Shown: positions 10,113 through 19,406 of the stretch, piece after piece
Position numbering within the stretch: position 1 is the first letter of the stretch
How the letters are laid out: each line of letters opens with the position of its first letter
Source of the DNA: Prevotella sp.
GTDB taxonomy: Bacteria; Bacteroidota; Bacteroidia; Bacteroidales; Bacteroidaceae
NCBI GenBank assembly: GCA_024697645.1
Contig: JAILFH010000113.1
Coordinates: forward strand, 61,925-125,924
Direction: 5' to 3'
DNA length: 64,000 bases
The notes under the pieces: model-generated
The model's input: the letters and a program-made list of their open reading frames with translations, nothing else
Databases searched by the model: none
Told to the model about the DNA's origin: nothing
Position numbers and translations under genes: made by a program

Positions 10113-10307
10113 ATGATAGAGACAATTCTTGTCAGCGTACTGATTATTGGTATCGGACTGGCGTTCATGCTTATCAAGGTTCTGGTGAAGAAGGACGGAA
10201 AGTTCTCTTCGCAGCACATTCATGACAGTGAGGCCATGAAGGAACGTGGTATTCATTGCGTGATGGATCAGGACCGTGAGGCACGGGCCAAGGGCAGAGC
10301 CTATTGA
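10113..10307 (+). CDS. small membrane protein, hypothetical, 64 aa
   Basis: N-terminal TM segment METILVSVLIIGIGLAFMLIKVLV-like; promoter upstream; same strand as the Skp-like gene. Confidence 0.7.
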   Translation: MIETILVSVLIIGIGLAFMLIKVLVKKDGKFSSQHIHDSEAMKERGIHCVMDQDREARAKGRAY

Positions 10308-10369
10308 CAATTCGGCTCTCTGCTGACAAAAGAACAGGAAACAACAAACAATAATTATCAATAAAGACA

Positions 10370-11002
10370 ATGAACAAAAAGAACATTTTCCGTACTGTAG
10401 CCGTTGCCGCCGTTGCAACTCTGGCTATGACATCATGCGACAAGTCGGCACCTAAGATGGATGCTAAGTCGCAAACCGCTGAACAGGCTCCTTCTGAGTT
10501 GAAGATTGCTTTCGTTGAAGTAGACAGCATCATGACTCAGTATTCTTTCTGCAAGGAGTACAGTGAGATTCTTCAGAAGAAAGGAACTAACATTCAGAAC
10601 ACACTCGAGGCTAAGCAGCGTCAGTTGCAGCAGGCAGCCGCCAACTTCCAGCAGAAGTTGCAGCAGAATGCCTATACCCGCGAGCAAGCTGAGGGCATTC
10701 AGGCAAGTCTGCAGAAGCAGAGCGCTGATCTGGAAGCACTCAATCAGCGTTTGAGCAACGAGTTTGCTGCTGAGAGCGAGAAGTATGGAAATGCTCTTCG
10801 TGATTCTATCCAGCACTTCCTGGCTAAATACAACAAGGATAAGAAGTACAGCATCATTCTGAGTAAGTCGGGCGACAACCTGCTGTATGCCGATAAGGCT
10901 TACGACATTACAGGTGAGGTTATTGCAGGTCTGAACAAGGCTTACAAGAAGACTGCTGCTAAGGCTGAGGACAAGAAGGACAAGGCTGCAGCCAAGAAAT
11001 AA
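10370..11002 (+). CDS. OmpH/Skp family outer membrane chaperone-like lipoprotein
   Basis: Lipobox AMTSCDKS; IAFVEVDSIMTQYSFCKEYSEIL and coiled-coil middle. Confidence 0.9.
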   Translation: MNKKNIFRTVAVAAVATLAMTSCDKSAPKMDAKSQTAEQAPSELKIAFVEVDSIMTQYSFCKEYSEILQKKGTNIQNTLEAKQRQLQQAAANFQQKLQQNAYTREQAEGIQASLQKQSADLEALNQRLSNEFAAESEKYGNALRDSIQHFLAKYNKDKKYSIILSKSGDNLLYADKAYDITGEVIAGLNKAYKKTAAKAEDKKDKAAAKK

Positions 11003-11208
11003 TCATCTTCGGATGAAAGCATAGGCGCGGGCTACACCGTCAGAATGAAAATCTGGTTGTAGTCCGTGCTTTTCATTCTATATAGAAATTCCTCATTTCA
11101 GATGGGGATTTCTGTTACTATATATAAATAAGGTGTACGGGTTTCACGACATCACCCTTTTTCCAATCTATTTCCCGACGTACTAAACTTAAATAAGGTG
11201 TAATTCCC

Positions 11209-11841
11209 ATGACGAAGAAAGAACGATACGCTTACATACTTAACTATTTCAGCGAGCAGATGCCCGTTGTCACTACCGAACTGCAGTTTGGTTCGGCTTT
11301 CCAGTTGCTTTGCGCCACTCTGCTCAGTGCCCAGTGCACCGACAAGCGCATCAATCAGGTGACGCCTGCTCTCTTTGAGCGTTACCCTGATGCAAAGGCA
11401 ATGGCTCAGGCCGAGCCTGAGGACGTTTTTGAATATGTGCGCAGTGTGAGTTATCCAAATTCAAAGTCGCGTCATTTGGTTGAAATGTCGCGTATGTTGG
11501 TTGCCGACTTCAATGGCGAAGTGCCCAGCGATATGGACGATCTCGTGAAGTTGCCGGGGGTCGGAAGGAAGACGGCAAATGTGATGCAGGCTGTTTGGTT
11601 TGGTCGTGCAGCAATGGCGGTTGATACTCATGTTTTCCGCGTGAGCCATCGTCTTGGACTTGTTCCTGATAAGGCAAACACACCGCTGAAAGTAGAGCAG
11701 GAACTCATGCGCAACATTCCTGCCGAAGATGTTCCCAATGCCCACCATTGGCTTTTGCTTCACGGACGTTACGTCTGCACAAGTCGCAAGCCACATTGTG
11801 AGAAATGTCCGTTTGACCATTTCTGTCCGAAGAAAATTTAG
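11209..11841 (+). CDS. nth: endonuclease III
   Basis: LLSAQCTDKRINQVTPALF, LPGVGRKTANV, VDTHVFRV, C-terminal CxxxxxxCxxC...C (4Fe-4S). Confidence 0.96.
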   Translation: MTKKERYAYILNYFSEQMPVVTTELQFGSAFQLLCATLLSAQCTDKRINQVTPALFERYPDAKAMAQAEPEDVFEYVRSVSYPNSKSRHLVEMSRMLVADFNGEVPSDMDDLVKLPGVGRKTANVMQAVWFGRAAMAVDTHVFRVSHRLGLVPDKANTPLKVEQELMRNIPAEDVPNAHHWLLLHGRYVCTSRKPHCEKCPFDHFCPKKI

Positions 11842-11881
11842 TCGGTCCGCATTTCCCAGTATCTTTTAATCAATAAATATT

Positions 11882-12607
11882 ATGGAAGCCCAGAGAATAC
11901 TTGAATTCCTTCGTGGAATCACTGCTAATAACAACCGCCCTTGGTTCCTCGAGCACAAGGATGAATATGACGCTTGTCGCAAGAATTTCAATGAAGGTAT
12001 TGCCCGCGCCATTAATCGTTATGCGGAGTTTGACGATGAAATTGCACATTTGCAGGTGAAGGATTGTGTCTATAGATTCAATCGAGATACACGCTTTTCA
12101 CCTGACAAATCGCCTTATAAGCGTCATCTTGGCGCCTATATCTGTTCGAAAGGCAAAAAGTCACTTCGTGGCGGTTATTACATTCATCTCGAACCTGGAA
12201 ACTGTATGCTCGCAACGGGTAGTTATTGGCTTCCAACCAATATCCTCACTTCCTGTCGAAATGAAATCATGGGCAATATAGACCGATGGCTGGAGGCTGT
12301 GGAGAATCCGAAATTCAGAAAACTTTTCGGCAAACCCAATCAAGGAATATGGCCCGAGATGGAGAACGAAGATGCGAAAGGGAGCGAGAAGGGGTTCGGC
12401 CTCGTTTCGCTGAAGACTTGTCCTGCTGGTTTCCCCCGTGATTATGAGCATATCGAATATCTCCGAATGAAGGACTATTGCTGCTGGCGTAGGGTACCTG
12501 ATACGTTCTTCGAGGGAGATGATTGGCTTGAGGAATCTTCCAAGATTTTCATCGTAGCCAAACCGATGATGGACTTCATGAATGCCGTTATCGACGACTA
12601 CGAATAA
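11882..12607 (+). CDS. DUF2461 (TIGR02453) family protein
   Basis: FLRGITANNNRPWFLEHKDEYD, YRFNRDTRFSPDKSPYKRHLGA. Confidence 0.9.
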   Translation: MEAQRILEFLRGITANNNRPWFLEHKDEYDACRKNFNEGIARAINRYAEFDDEIAHLQVKDCVYRFNRDTRFSPDKSPYKRHLGAYICSKGKKSLRGGYYIHLEPGNCMLATGSYWLPTNILTSCRNEIMGNIDRWLEAVENPKFRKLFGKPNQGIWPEMENEDAKGSEKGFGLVSLKTCPAGFPRDYEHIEYLRMKDYCCWRRVPDTFFEGDDWLEESSKIFIVAKPMMDFMNAVIDDYE

Positions 12608-12840
12608 GCAGCGAAAAGATTACTTCTCAAATAATTGAATGGTACGAATAAGAGGAGAATATATTTCTTTTTAAATAATCGACGACGATGAATAAGTAGA
12701 GAATGAATTTTTTCTCAAATAGTCAACGAAGACGAGTATACAAAGGACAATTTTCTTCCTTAATAATAAGTGGCTACGAGTAAGTTGGGAATATCTTCCT
12801 TTTTAAAAGAGTAGGGGATAAATACTTCTTTTTCTCAGAG
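12591..12840. repeat. degenerate tandem repeat, exact 44-bp period, 5 copies plus a partial sixth; first copy spans the stop codon of the DUF2461 gene
   Basis: Copies start at 12591, 12635, 12679, 12723 and 12767, sharing ...ACGAATAAG...TTCTttttAAATAA. Confidence 0.8.
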
Positions 12841-12880
12841 TCCTTTCTCAAGCGCAGCAGGTATTCGTCCTTGAAAATAT

Positions 12881-12914
12881 GCAGCCATAAACCTTTCGTT
12901 TGTGGCTGCTTTGT
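12881..12914 (+). terminator. stem-loop GCAGCCATAAAC/GTTTGTGGCTGC followed by T-rich tract
   Basis: 11/12-bp stem with TTTGTTTT tail. Confidence 0.55.
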
Positions 12915-12974
12915 TTTAGTCTCGATTTGACGGCAGAAATTACACAATTTTGCCATAGTTTGTATAAAGCATGT

Positions 12975-13175
12975 CTTTAGACTATACAGAGCAATGCTTT
13001 TGACCTTAGAGAGCATGCCTTTATACCTATATAAAGACGTGCTCTGTATGGTAGAGAGATGGTCTTTCTATGGTCAAAAGGATAACTCTTTATGGTAGAA
13101 AGGACTGCTCTGTATAGTCAAAAAGATGACTTTGTATGTTCTAAATGGTTTCTTCGCTTATTAGAAAAGATTCTT
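12975..13175. repeat. 22-bp degenerate tandem repeat array, locus 1 of 3
   Basis: Unit starts 12975, 12997, 13019, 13042, 13064, 13086, 13108, 13130, 13152; consensus CTTTnTAtnnTnnAAAGnnnnn. Confidence 0.85.
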
Positions 13176-13478
13176 CTGCTTGTGTGCCCTGATAATTTGA
13201 CTTTGTTTGTTTTGATACTTCAACTTTGTTCGACCTAATACTTTTTGTTTTCAAATGCTTCTTTAATTTGACAAGTTTTCTCGTTCCTAATGTTATAGTT
13301 TTGGTTTCTTCTCCGCAAGGAATTTGTTCACGCAGATTTGCACATTATTTTCTTATTTTTCTCTTTTCTGTTACCTTCTTGAGCCCTTTCTCGCGTTTTG
13401 TAAAGTCTGGATTGCAAATAATCATTAAATCTTAAATAAATTGTGGTATAAACATTTGGATTATTGCACAAATTGTAG

Positions 13479-13486
13479 TAACTTTG
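13479..13486 (+). promoter_or_regulatory. -7 box TAACTTTG for ppdK
   Basis: TAnnTTTG consensus. Confidence 0.65.
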
Positions 13487-13532
13487 CGCAACTTTTAGAA
13501 TATATTTTAAAATTGATACCTATTTATTAACA

Positions 13533-16253
13533 ATGAGTCAGAAAAGAGTTTACACTTTCGGTAACGGAAAAGCCGAAGGTAATGCAAAAATGCGTGAGGA
13601 ATTGGGCGGTAAGGGTGCTAACCTTGCCGAGATGAACCTTATCGGTGTTCCCGTTCCTCCAGGTTTCACAATCACCACAGATTGCTGCAATGAGTATTAC
13701 GAGGTTGGTCAGGAGAAGATCATGGAACTGCTCAACGACGACGTTATGGCCGCCGTTAAGCACATTGAAGTCCTGATGAACTCGAAGTTCGGCGACAAGG
13801 AGAATCCTCTGCTTGTTTCTGTACGTTCGGGTGCTCGTGCTTCTATGCCCGGTATGATGGATACAATCCTCAACCTCGGTCTGAACGACGAGGTTGCCGA
13901 AGGTATGGTGGCCAAGACCCAGAATCCTCACTTTGTCTATGACAGTTATCGCCGTTTCGTACAGATGTATGGCGACGTTGTGCTCGAGATGAAGCCCGTC
14001 AACAAGGAAGATATCGATCCGTTCGAGGAGATTATTGAGAATGTGAAGAAGGAGAGCGGTGTTGTTCTCGACAAGGACCTCTCTGTAGATGACCTGAAGA
14101 AACTCGTGAAACTCTTCAAGGAAGCCATCAAGGAGCGTACTGGTAAGGACTTCCCCAACGATCCTATCGAGCAACTCTGGGGTGCTATCTGCGCTGTGTT
14201 CCGTTCTTGGATGAACGAGCGTGCTATTCTCTATCGTAAGATGGAAGGAATCCCCGACGAGTGGGGTACTGCTGTTAGCGTTATGGCTATGGTATTCGGT
14301 AACATGGGCGACACTTCTGCTACTGGTGTTTGCTTCAGCCGCGATGCTGCTAATGGTGAGAATCTCTTCAATGGTGAGTATCTCGTTAACGCACAGGGTG
14401 AGGACGTTGTGGCTGGTATTCGTACCCCTCAGCAGATTACTAAGATTGGTTCACAGCGTTGGGCCGAGCGTGCTGGTATCAGCGAGGAAGAGCGTGCTTC
14501 TAAGTATCCTTCAATGGAGGAGGCTATGCCTGAGATCTATGCTCAACTGAATGGTATTCAGGAGAAACTCGAGGATCACTACCGCGACATGCAGGATATG
14601 GAGTTCACCGTACAGGAAGGTAAACTTTGGTTCCTCCAGACTCGTAACGGTAAGCGCACAGGTGCTGCTATGGTGAAGATTGCTATCGACCTGCTCCATG
14701 AGGGTATGATTGATGAGAAGACTGCCATCATGCGCTGTGAGCCTAACAAACTCGATGAACTGCTTCACCCCGTATTCGACAAGAAGGCTCTTACGAAAGT
14801 GAAGGTCATTGCTCAGGGTCTGCCCGCAAGTCCTGGTGCTGCCTGTGGTCAGATTGTTTTCCACGCTGACGACGCTCAGGCTTGGAACAACGATGGTCAC
14901 AAGGTTGTCCTCGTTCGTATCGAGACATCTCCTGAGGACCTCGCTGGTATGTCTGCTGCTGAGGGTATCCTCACCGCTCGTGGTGGTATGACCTCTCACG
15001 CTGCCGTTGTGGCTCGTGGTATGGGTAAGTGCTGCGTCTCGGGTGTTGGCGCTCTGAATGTTGACTATCATGCAAAGACTGTCGAGATCGACGGTGTTGT
15101 CTATAAGGAAGGTGACTACATTTCACTCAACGGTACAACTGGTCAGGTTTATGCTGGTGAGGTTCCCACAAAGGCTGCTGAACTCAGTGGTGACTTCAAG
15201 GAACTCATGGATCTCTGCGATAAGTACACCAAGTTGCAGGTTCGCACCAATGCTGATACTCCTCATGATGCACAGGTTGCTCGCGACTTCGGTGCTAAGG
15301 GTATCGGTCTGACACGTACAGAGCACATGTTCTTCGACGGACAGAAGATTGTTGCTATGCGTGAGATGATCCTCGCCGGTAGTGCAGAGGGTCGTGAGAA
15401 GGCTCTTGCCAAGTTGCTGCCTTATCAGAAGGCTGACTTCAAGGGAATTCTTGAGGCTATGGACGGTCTGCCCGTGAACATTCGTCTGCTTGATCCTCCT
15501 CTCCACGAGTTCGTTCCCCACGATCTGAAGGGTCAGGAAGAGATGGCTCAGGCTATGGGCGTAAGTCTCGCCGACATTCAGCGCCGTGTTGATTCTCTCG
15601 CTGAGAACAACCCGATGCTTGGTCACCGTGGTTGCCGTCTGGGCATCACCTTCCCCGAGATTACCGCTATGCAGACTCGCGCCATCCTTGGTGCTGCTTG
15701 CGAACTGAAGAAGGAAGGCAAGGATCCGAAACCCGAAATCATGGTTCCGCTGATTGGTACACTCCATGAACTCGAGCAGCAGAAGGCTATCATCGAGAAG
15801 GTTTCGAAGGAAGTATTTGCTGAGTATGGCGTAGAGATTGAGTTCGAGATTGGTACGATGATTGAGATTCCTCGTGCTGCCCTCACCGCTGATCGTATTG
15901 CCGAGCAGGCTCAGTACTTCTCATTCGGTACTAACGACCTGACACAGATGACCTTCGGTTACTCTCGTGACGACATTGCTTCGTTCCTGCCCGTTTACCT
16001 CGAGAAGAAGATCCTGAAGGTTGACCCGTTCCAGGTACTCGACCAGAAGGGTGTTGGTCAACTCGTGAAGATGGCTGTTGAGAAGGGTCGTGCCGTACGT
16101 CCTAACCTCCGCACAGGTATTTGCGGTGAGCATGGTGGTGAGCCTACTTCCGTGAAGTTCTGCGCTAAGATTGGTCTCAACTATGCTAGTTGCTCGCCAT
16201 TCCGTGTGCCTATCGCACGTCTGGCTGCCGCGCAGGCTGCCGTTGAGGAGTAA
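13533..16253 (+). CDS. ppdK: pyruvate, phosphate dikinase
   Basis: GGKGANLAEMNLIGVPVPPGFTI, GGMTSHAAVVARGMGKCCVSG, FGTNDLTQMTFGYSRDD. Confidence 0.97.
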   Translation: MSQKRVYTFGNGKAEGNAKMREELGGKGANLAEMNLIGVPVPPGFTITTDCCNEYYEVGQEKIMELLNDDVMAAVKHIEVLMNSKFGDKENPLLVSVRSGARASMPGMMDTILNLGLNDEVAEGMVAKTQNPHFVYDSYRRFVQMYGDVVLEMKPVNKEDIDPFEEIIENVKKESGVVLDKDLSVDDLKKLVKLFKEAIKERTGKDFPNDPIEQLWGAICAVFRSWMNERAILYRKMEGIPDEWGTAVSVMAMVFGNMGDTSATGVCFSRDAANGENLFNGEYLVNAQGEDVVAGIRTPQQITKIGSQRWAERAGISEEERASKYPSMEEAMPEIYAQLNGIQEKLEDHYRDMQDMEFTVQEGKLWFLQTRNGKRTGAAMVKIAIDLLHEGMIDEKTAIMRCEPNKLDELLHPVFDKKALTKVKVIAQGLPASPGAACGQIVFHADDAQAWNNDGHKVVLVRIETSPEDLAGMSAAEGILTARGGMTSHAAVVARGMGKCCVSGVGALNVDYHAKTVEIDGVVYKEGDYISLNGTTGQVYAGEVPTKAAELSGDFKELMDLCDKYTKLQVRTNADTPHDAQVARDFGAKGIGLTRTEHMFFDGQKIVAMREMILAGSAEGREKALAKLLPYQKADFKGILEAMDGLPVNIRLLDPPLHEFVPHDLKGQEEMAQAMGVSLADIQRRVDSLAENNPMLGHRGCRLGITFPEITAMQTRAILGAACELKKEGKDPKPEIMVPLIGTLHELEQQKAIIEKVSKEVFAEYGVEIEFEIGTMIEIPRAALTADRIAEQAQYFSFGTNDLTQMTFGYSRDDIASFLPVYLEKKILKVDPFQVLDQKGVGQLVKMAVEKGRAVRPNLRTGICGEHGGEPTSVKFCAKIGLNYASCSPFRVPIARLAAAQAAVEE

Positions 16254-16280
16254 GCGAAAGGACGCTGATAATTAGTGAAT

Positions 16281-16325
16281 ACGAGGCAAGTGCTTGGCTA
16301 ACAAGTGCTTGCCTCGTTTCAAAAA
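16281..16325 (+). terminator. stem-loop ACGAGGCAAG...CTTGCCTCGTTT downstream of ppdK
   Basis: Long inverted repeat after the stop codon. Confidence 0.6.
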
Positions 16326-16342
16326 TAGTAAAAGAGTTCGAC

Positions 16343-17347
16343 ATGAATAGGAAATTAATCATTACCGCCATTATTTTAGCCATTACCACATTCACTGCTA
16401 CAAAGGTTAAAAGCCAGATGAAAAGTCTGGATCCAATTGACACGACAAGTTGTGATGCGGGCTGGCTGTGGGAAATCAGCGGTAATGGATTGACTCAAAA
16501 ATCCTATCTCTTCGGCACCTGTCATTGGGGCATTTGTAGTTATACTTATGAGGATGTATTTGGATTTAGAGGTGTCGATGGAGCATTGTCGAATGTGAAG
16601 GCTATATACTTTGAAACAGATCTGACTGTTTCGAAACGATTGGCAGCCAAAGAGATAAGTATAGCCGAGTTCTTGGGATGCAACAATGATACGTTAGAAA
16701 GTGATTTGATGCCAGACGGTGTGAACTACGAAAGCCTTTTTGACAGCATTGCCCAATATCAAGAGGTGCATCAATTTCTGACGCAAAAGATGGGTGATGC
16801 AGAGTATTGGAAAAAAACGCCGATATATTGGTTTCATCATCTTTCTGGATATAATCTGGCAAAAGGATATTATGGTGTTCAAGCCGTAGAGGGGGTGTTA
16901 TCAACAGAAGCCGTTAAGCGGGATATTGAAATTGGTCAGTTGGAAGACCTGAAACAGCATGCTCAGTGGTTAAGTCGTCCCCATACAAGGCGGCAGCCAC
17001 TTGATATTCCCTTGAAGACCCAGGCCACAATGCTTTATATAGCCATCCACCACAATGAAGATAATCAAATGATAGAGCCTCTTAAGATAATTGCTATGGC
17101 ATATCTGGAGAATGATACCTGCTGTATGCACAACGTGTTGGAGAGCCAGAGAAAGAAATCCACGCTCAACAAAGAGGTCTTGCATACTTCGGCTATGAAT
17201 AAAGCATGGCTTCCCGTCATAGTACAGAATATCGCTCAGCGCCCTTGTATGATAGCAGTCGGCGCACGTCACCTGCTCGGCAGTAATTCACTGATAGCCA
17301 TGCTGCGTAAGAAAGGGTATACCGTAGAATCTGTAAAGAACAAATAA
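16343..17347 (+). CDS. TraB/GumN family protein
   Basis: LWEISGNGLTQKSYLFGTCHWG, AVGARHLLGSNSLIAMLRKKGYTVE. Confidence 0.85.
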   Translation: MNRKLIITAIILAITTFTATKVKSQMKSLDPIDTTSCDAGWLWEISGNGLTQKSYLFGTCHWGICSYTYEDVFGFRGVDGALSNVKAIYFETDLTVSKRLAAKEISIAEFLGCNNDTLESDLMPDGVNYESLFDSIAQYQEVHQFLTQKMGDAEYWKKTPIYWFHHLSGYNLAKGYYGVQAVEGVLSTEAVKRDIEIGQLEDLKQHAQWLSRPHTRRQPLDIPLKTQATMLYIAIHHNEDNQMIEPLKIIAMAYLENDTCCMHNVLESQRKKSTLNKEVLHTSAMNKAWLPVIVQNIAQRPCMIAVGARHLLGSNSLIAMLRKKGYTVESVKNK

Positions 17348-17839
17348 TCTCTACTGAACAAGCGGCTTGGTGAGAATAATGACATGGGTGTATATTAGAG
17401 ATAACGTTCACTGGGAAAAATGATTATAAATTTAGAAGGCAGAAATCCATCCATTTTTCTTATGGTTGAAGCGAGAATTGGAAAAATTTGGCTATAGAGT
17501 CCATTCTAATACTAAAGCAAACATATTTTGCATAAAAAAGAGAAAAGTGAATATAATATTTGGTGGAATCCGATATTTTAGTTAATTTTGCAGCAAATTG
17601 TTGAATGTGTTTGTGAAGACAAAGTCTTCAGAATATGTGAAACTTTAATAGTTAAAGATTGTGAGAATTAATGTCGATCAATTTAGTGTAAACCTTCAAA
17701 TGAACATATAATATAGAAAAGATTAATCTTCTATAAATCACGTTTGTAGTTGCTATTTTAATATAGTCAATTGGTGGTTATTACCAGTTAATCAGCCACC
17801 TAATTATTTCTAAATAATACATTAAAGAAAAATCAGAAA

Positions 17840-18316
17840 ATGAAGAGAATTGTATTGCTCATGAGTGTCTTTTTCTCTCTCTGTGCTATGGCACAGAACG
17901 ATGCGAAAGTGGGCACTGTTACTTTGGGCTTGCCTTATGATCAGGCAGTAACTGCTATTAAGGCTGAGTTTGGTGAACCCGTTAGTGCTTCTGCCGATGA
18001 ACTCGTCTATTCGAAGAAGACCTTCGAAGGCTACACATATGACGAAGTGAAGTTCCGCTTCAAGAACGGTAAGTTCAACGAGGCCCGTTTCTTTGCGAAG
18101 GTTGGTGCCAAGGGTGCTGCCCAGCGTAAGATGGAAGAAGTTGCAAAGAAAATGGGTCAGCGCTACAACCTTTCACGCGATATTGAGGAAGGTAACACTT
18201 GGTTCTACAAAGGTGGTCGCGCACCTGTTGGCGTAAGCCATCTGTTCACCATCTGCACCTATCCCAAGCAGGGTTCACATGGCGTTGAACTCCGTTATGG
18301 TCCTATCCGCTTCTAA
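17840..18316 (+). CDS. secreted hypothetical protein, 158 aa
   Basis: Signal peptide MKRIVLLMSVFFSLCAMAQ. Confidence 0.8.
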   Translation: MKRIVLLMSVFFSLCAMAQNDAKVGTVTLGLPYDQAVTAIKAEFGEPVSASADELVYSKKTFEGYTYDEVKFRFKNGKFNEARFFAKVGAKGAAQRKMEEVAKKMGQRYNLSRDIEEGNTWFYKGGRAPVGVSHLFTICTYPKQGSHGVELRYGPIRF

Positions 18317-18488
18317 GGGTAAGTGTAAGACTGCCCCAGTTCCTTGACGATAAGGTAGGGGAGGGTGGTATTTCCCTGAGAATTTCGACATTTCATAACA
18401 ACTATCAGTTTTCACTATGGGCTCAGAAAGCCTGCAAAGTTGAGAGTTGATAGTTGTTATTATTCTTCAAATAATACGACGAATTTGC

Positions 18489-19124
18489 ATGACTAAGAGT
18501 CGGAATATATTTTTCATCGCAGTCCTGTTGTTCTTCAGTCAGGTTTCGTTTGCCGTTTCGGTGAAGGATGCCTTTACGACAATGCCTTCCCATATTGTTC
18601 CTCATCTTGATGAGAACAAACGAGTGGCACTAATCAACCTCTATGAACTGCAGTCGTCTGAAGGTTCCACTAACGCCCTTGACGGCGAGAGCATCATTGA
18701 TACACTTACGGCTGATTATCTGCTCTTGAAGGTAAGTTCCAGATCGGTGCTCGAGATGAAGTTGGTTCCGATGACTCAGGAGAATGTTGCCGACACGCTA
18801 ATCTGCGTTTCGCAGACCTATATGGGCGAGTGTGCAGAGTCGAAACTGAGTTTCTTCACTCGCAACTGGCAGCAACTCTCTGATACGATTTTCAAAGAGA
18901 AGGCGCTGTTGCTTCGTCCTGATACAATGTCAGAGGAGCGCTATCAGCAACTCCTTTCACAGATTCCACTCGTCCTTTGGCATGTTTCGTTGTCGGTTGA
19001 TAACACAATGGCAACTCTTACCCCCTCGCTGCCACTTGTGGCCATAGAGGACAAGGAAAAACTTGCCCCGCTTCTTATGCAAAGAAGTCTTAATTTGAAA
19101 GACTTAATATTTAAAAAGTTTTAA
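18489..19124 (+). CDS. DUF3256 family protein
   Basis: SVKDAFTTMPSHIVPHLDENKRVALINLYE; start at internal ATG 18489 (ORF from 18447). Confidence 0.75.
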   Translation: MTKSRNIFFIAVLLFFSQVSFAVSVKDAFTTMPSHIVPHLDENKRVALINLYELQSSEGSTNALDGESIIDTLTADYLLLKVSSRSVLEMKLVPMTQENVADTLICVSQTYMGECAESKLSFFTRNWQQLSDTIFKEKALLLRPDTMSEERYQQLLSQIPLVLWHVSLSVDNTMATLTPSLPLVAIEDKEKLAPLLMQRSLNLKDLIFKKF

Positions 19125-19173
19125 ATTCTAGGAAAAATAGAAGTTGAAATGATGAAATAAACGAAATAAACAC

Positions 19174-19181
19174 TACTTTTG
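19174..19181 (+). promoter_or_regulatory. -7 box TACTTTTG for the candidate sRNA
   Basis: TAnnTTTG consensus; no CDS downstream on this strand until 22126. Confidence 0.6.
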
Positions 19182-19187
19182 CAGTGT

Positions 19188-19255
19188 GTTTTTCATGGTA
19201 TTAGATTATTAAGGTTAAGGAAAGATTGGTTGTCGTGAGACAATCAATTTTTTTT
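19188..19255 (+). ncRNA. candidate small RNA (about 65-70 nt) ending in an intrinsic terminator
   Basis: Promoter at 19174, then stem ATTGGTTGTC-GTGA-GACAATCAAT (10 pairs, one G-U) and T8 at 19248-19255. Confidence 0.6.
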
Positions 19256-19406
19256 GTTTATAACGGAAAAGCATTCAACAAAAGCGACAGATGCTTCGAA
19301 ACACCCATCGCTTTTATCCATTTGCCCTACAAATTCTATAAGGACTTTTGTTCTCTTTATCCTTCTTATTCAGACGTTTAGAAAAAATCTGAGGTTTTGA
19401 GAAATA

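Noticed and set aside
11020-11085. tRNA-like stem near GGGCTACACC...GGTTGTAGTCC
   Set aside because: No acceptor/T-arm pattern; more consistent with a terminator-like hairpin after the Skp-like gene
12591-13175. Possible CRISPR array
   Set aside because: Units are fully degenerate with no constant 25-40-bp repeat alternating with unique spacers, and no cas genes are present in the window
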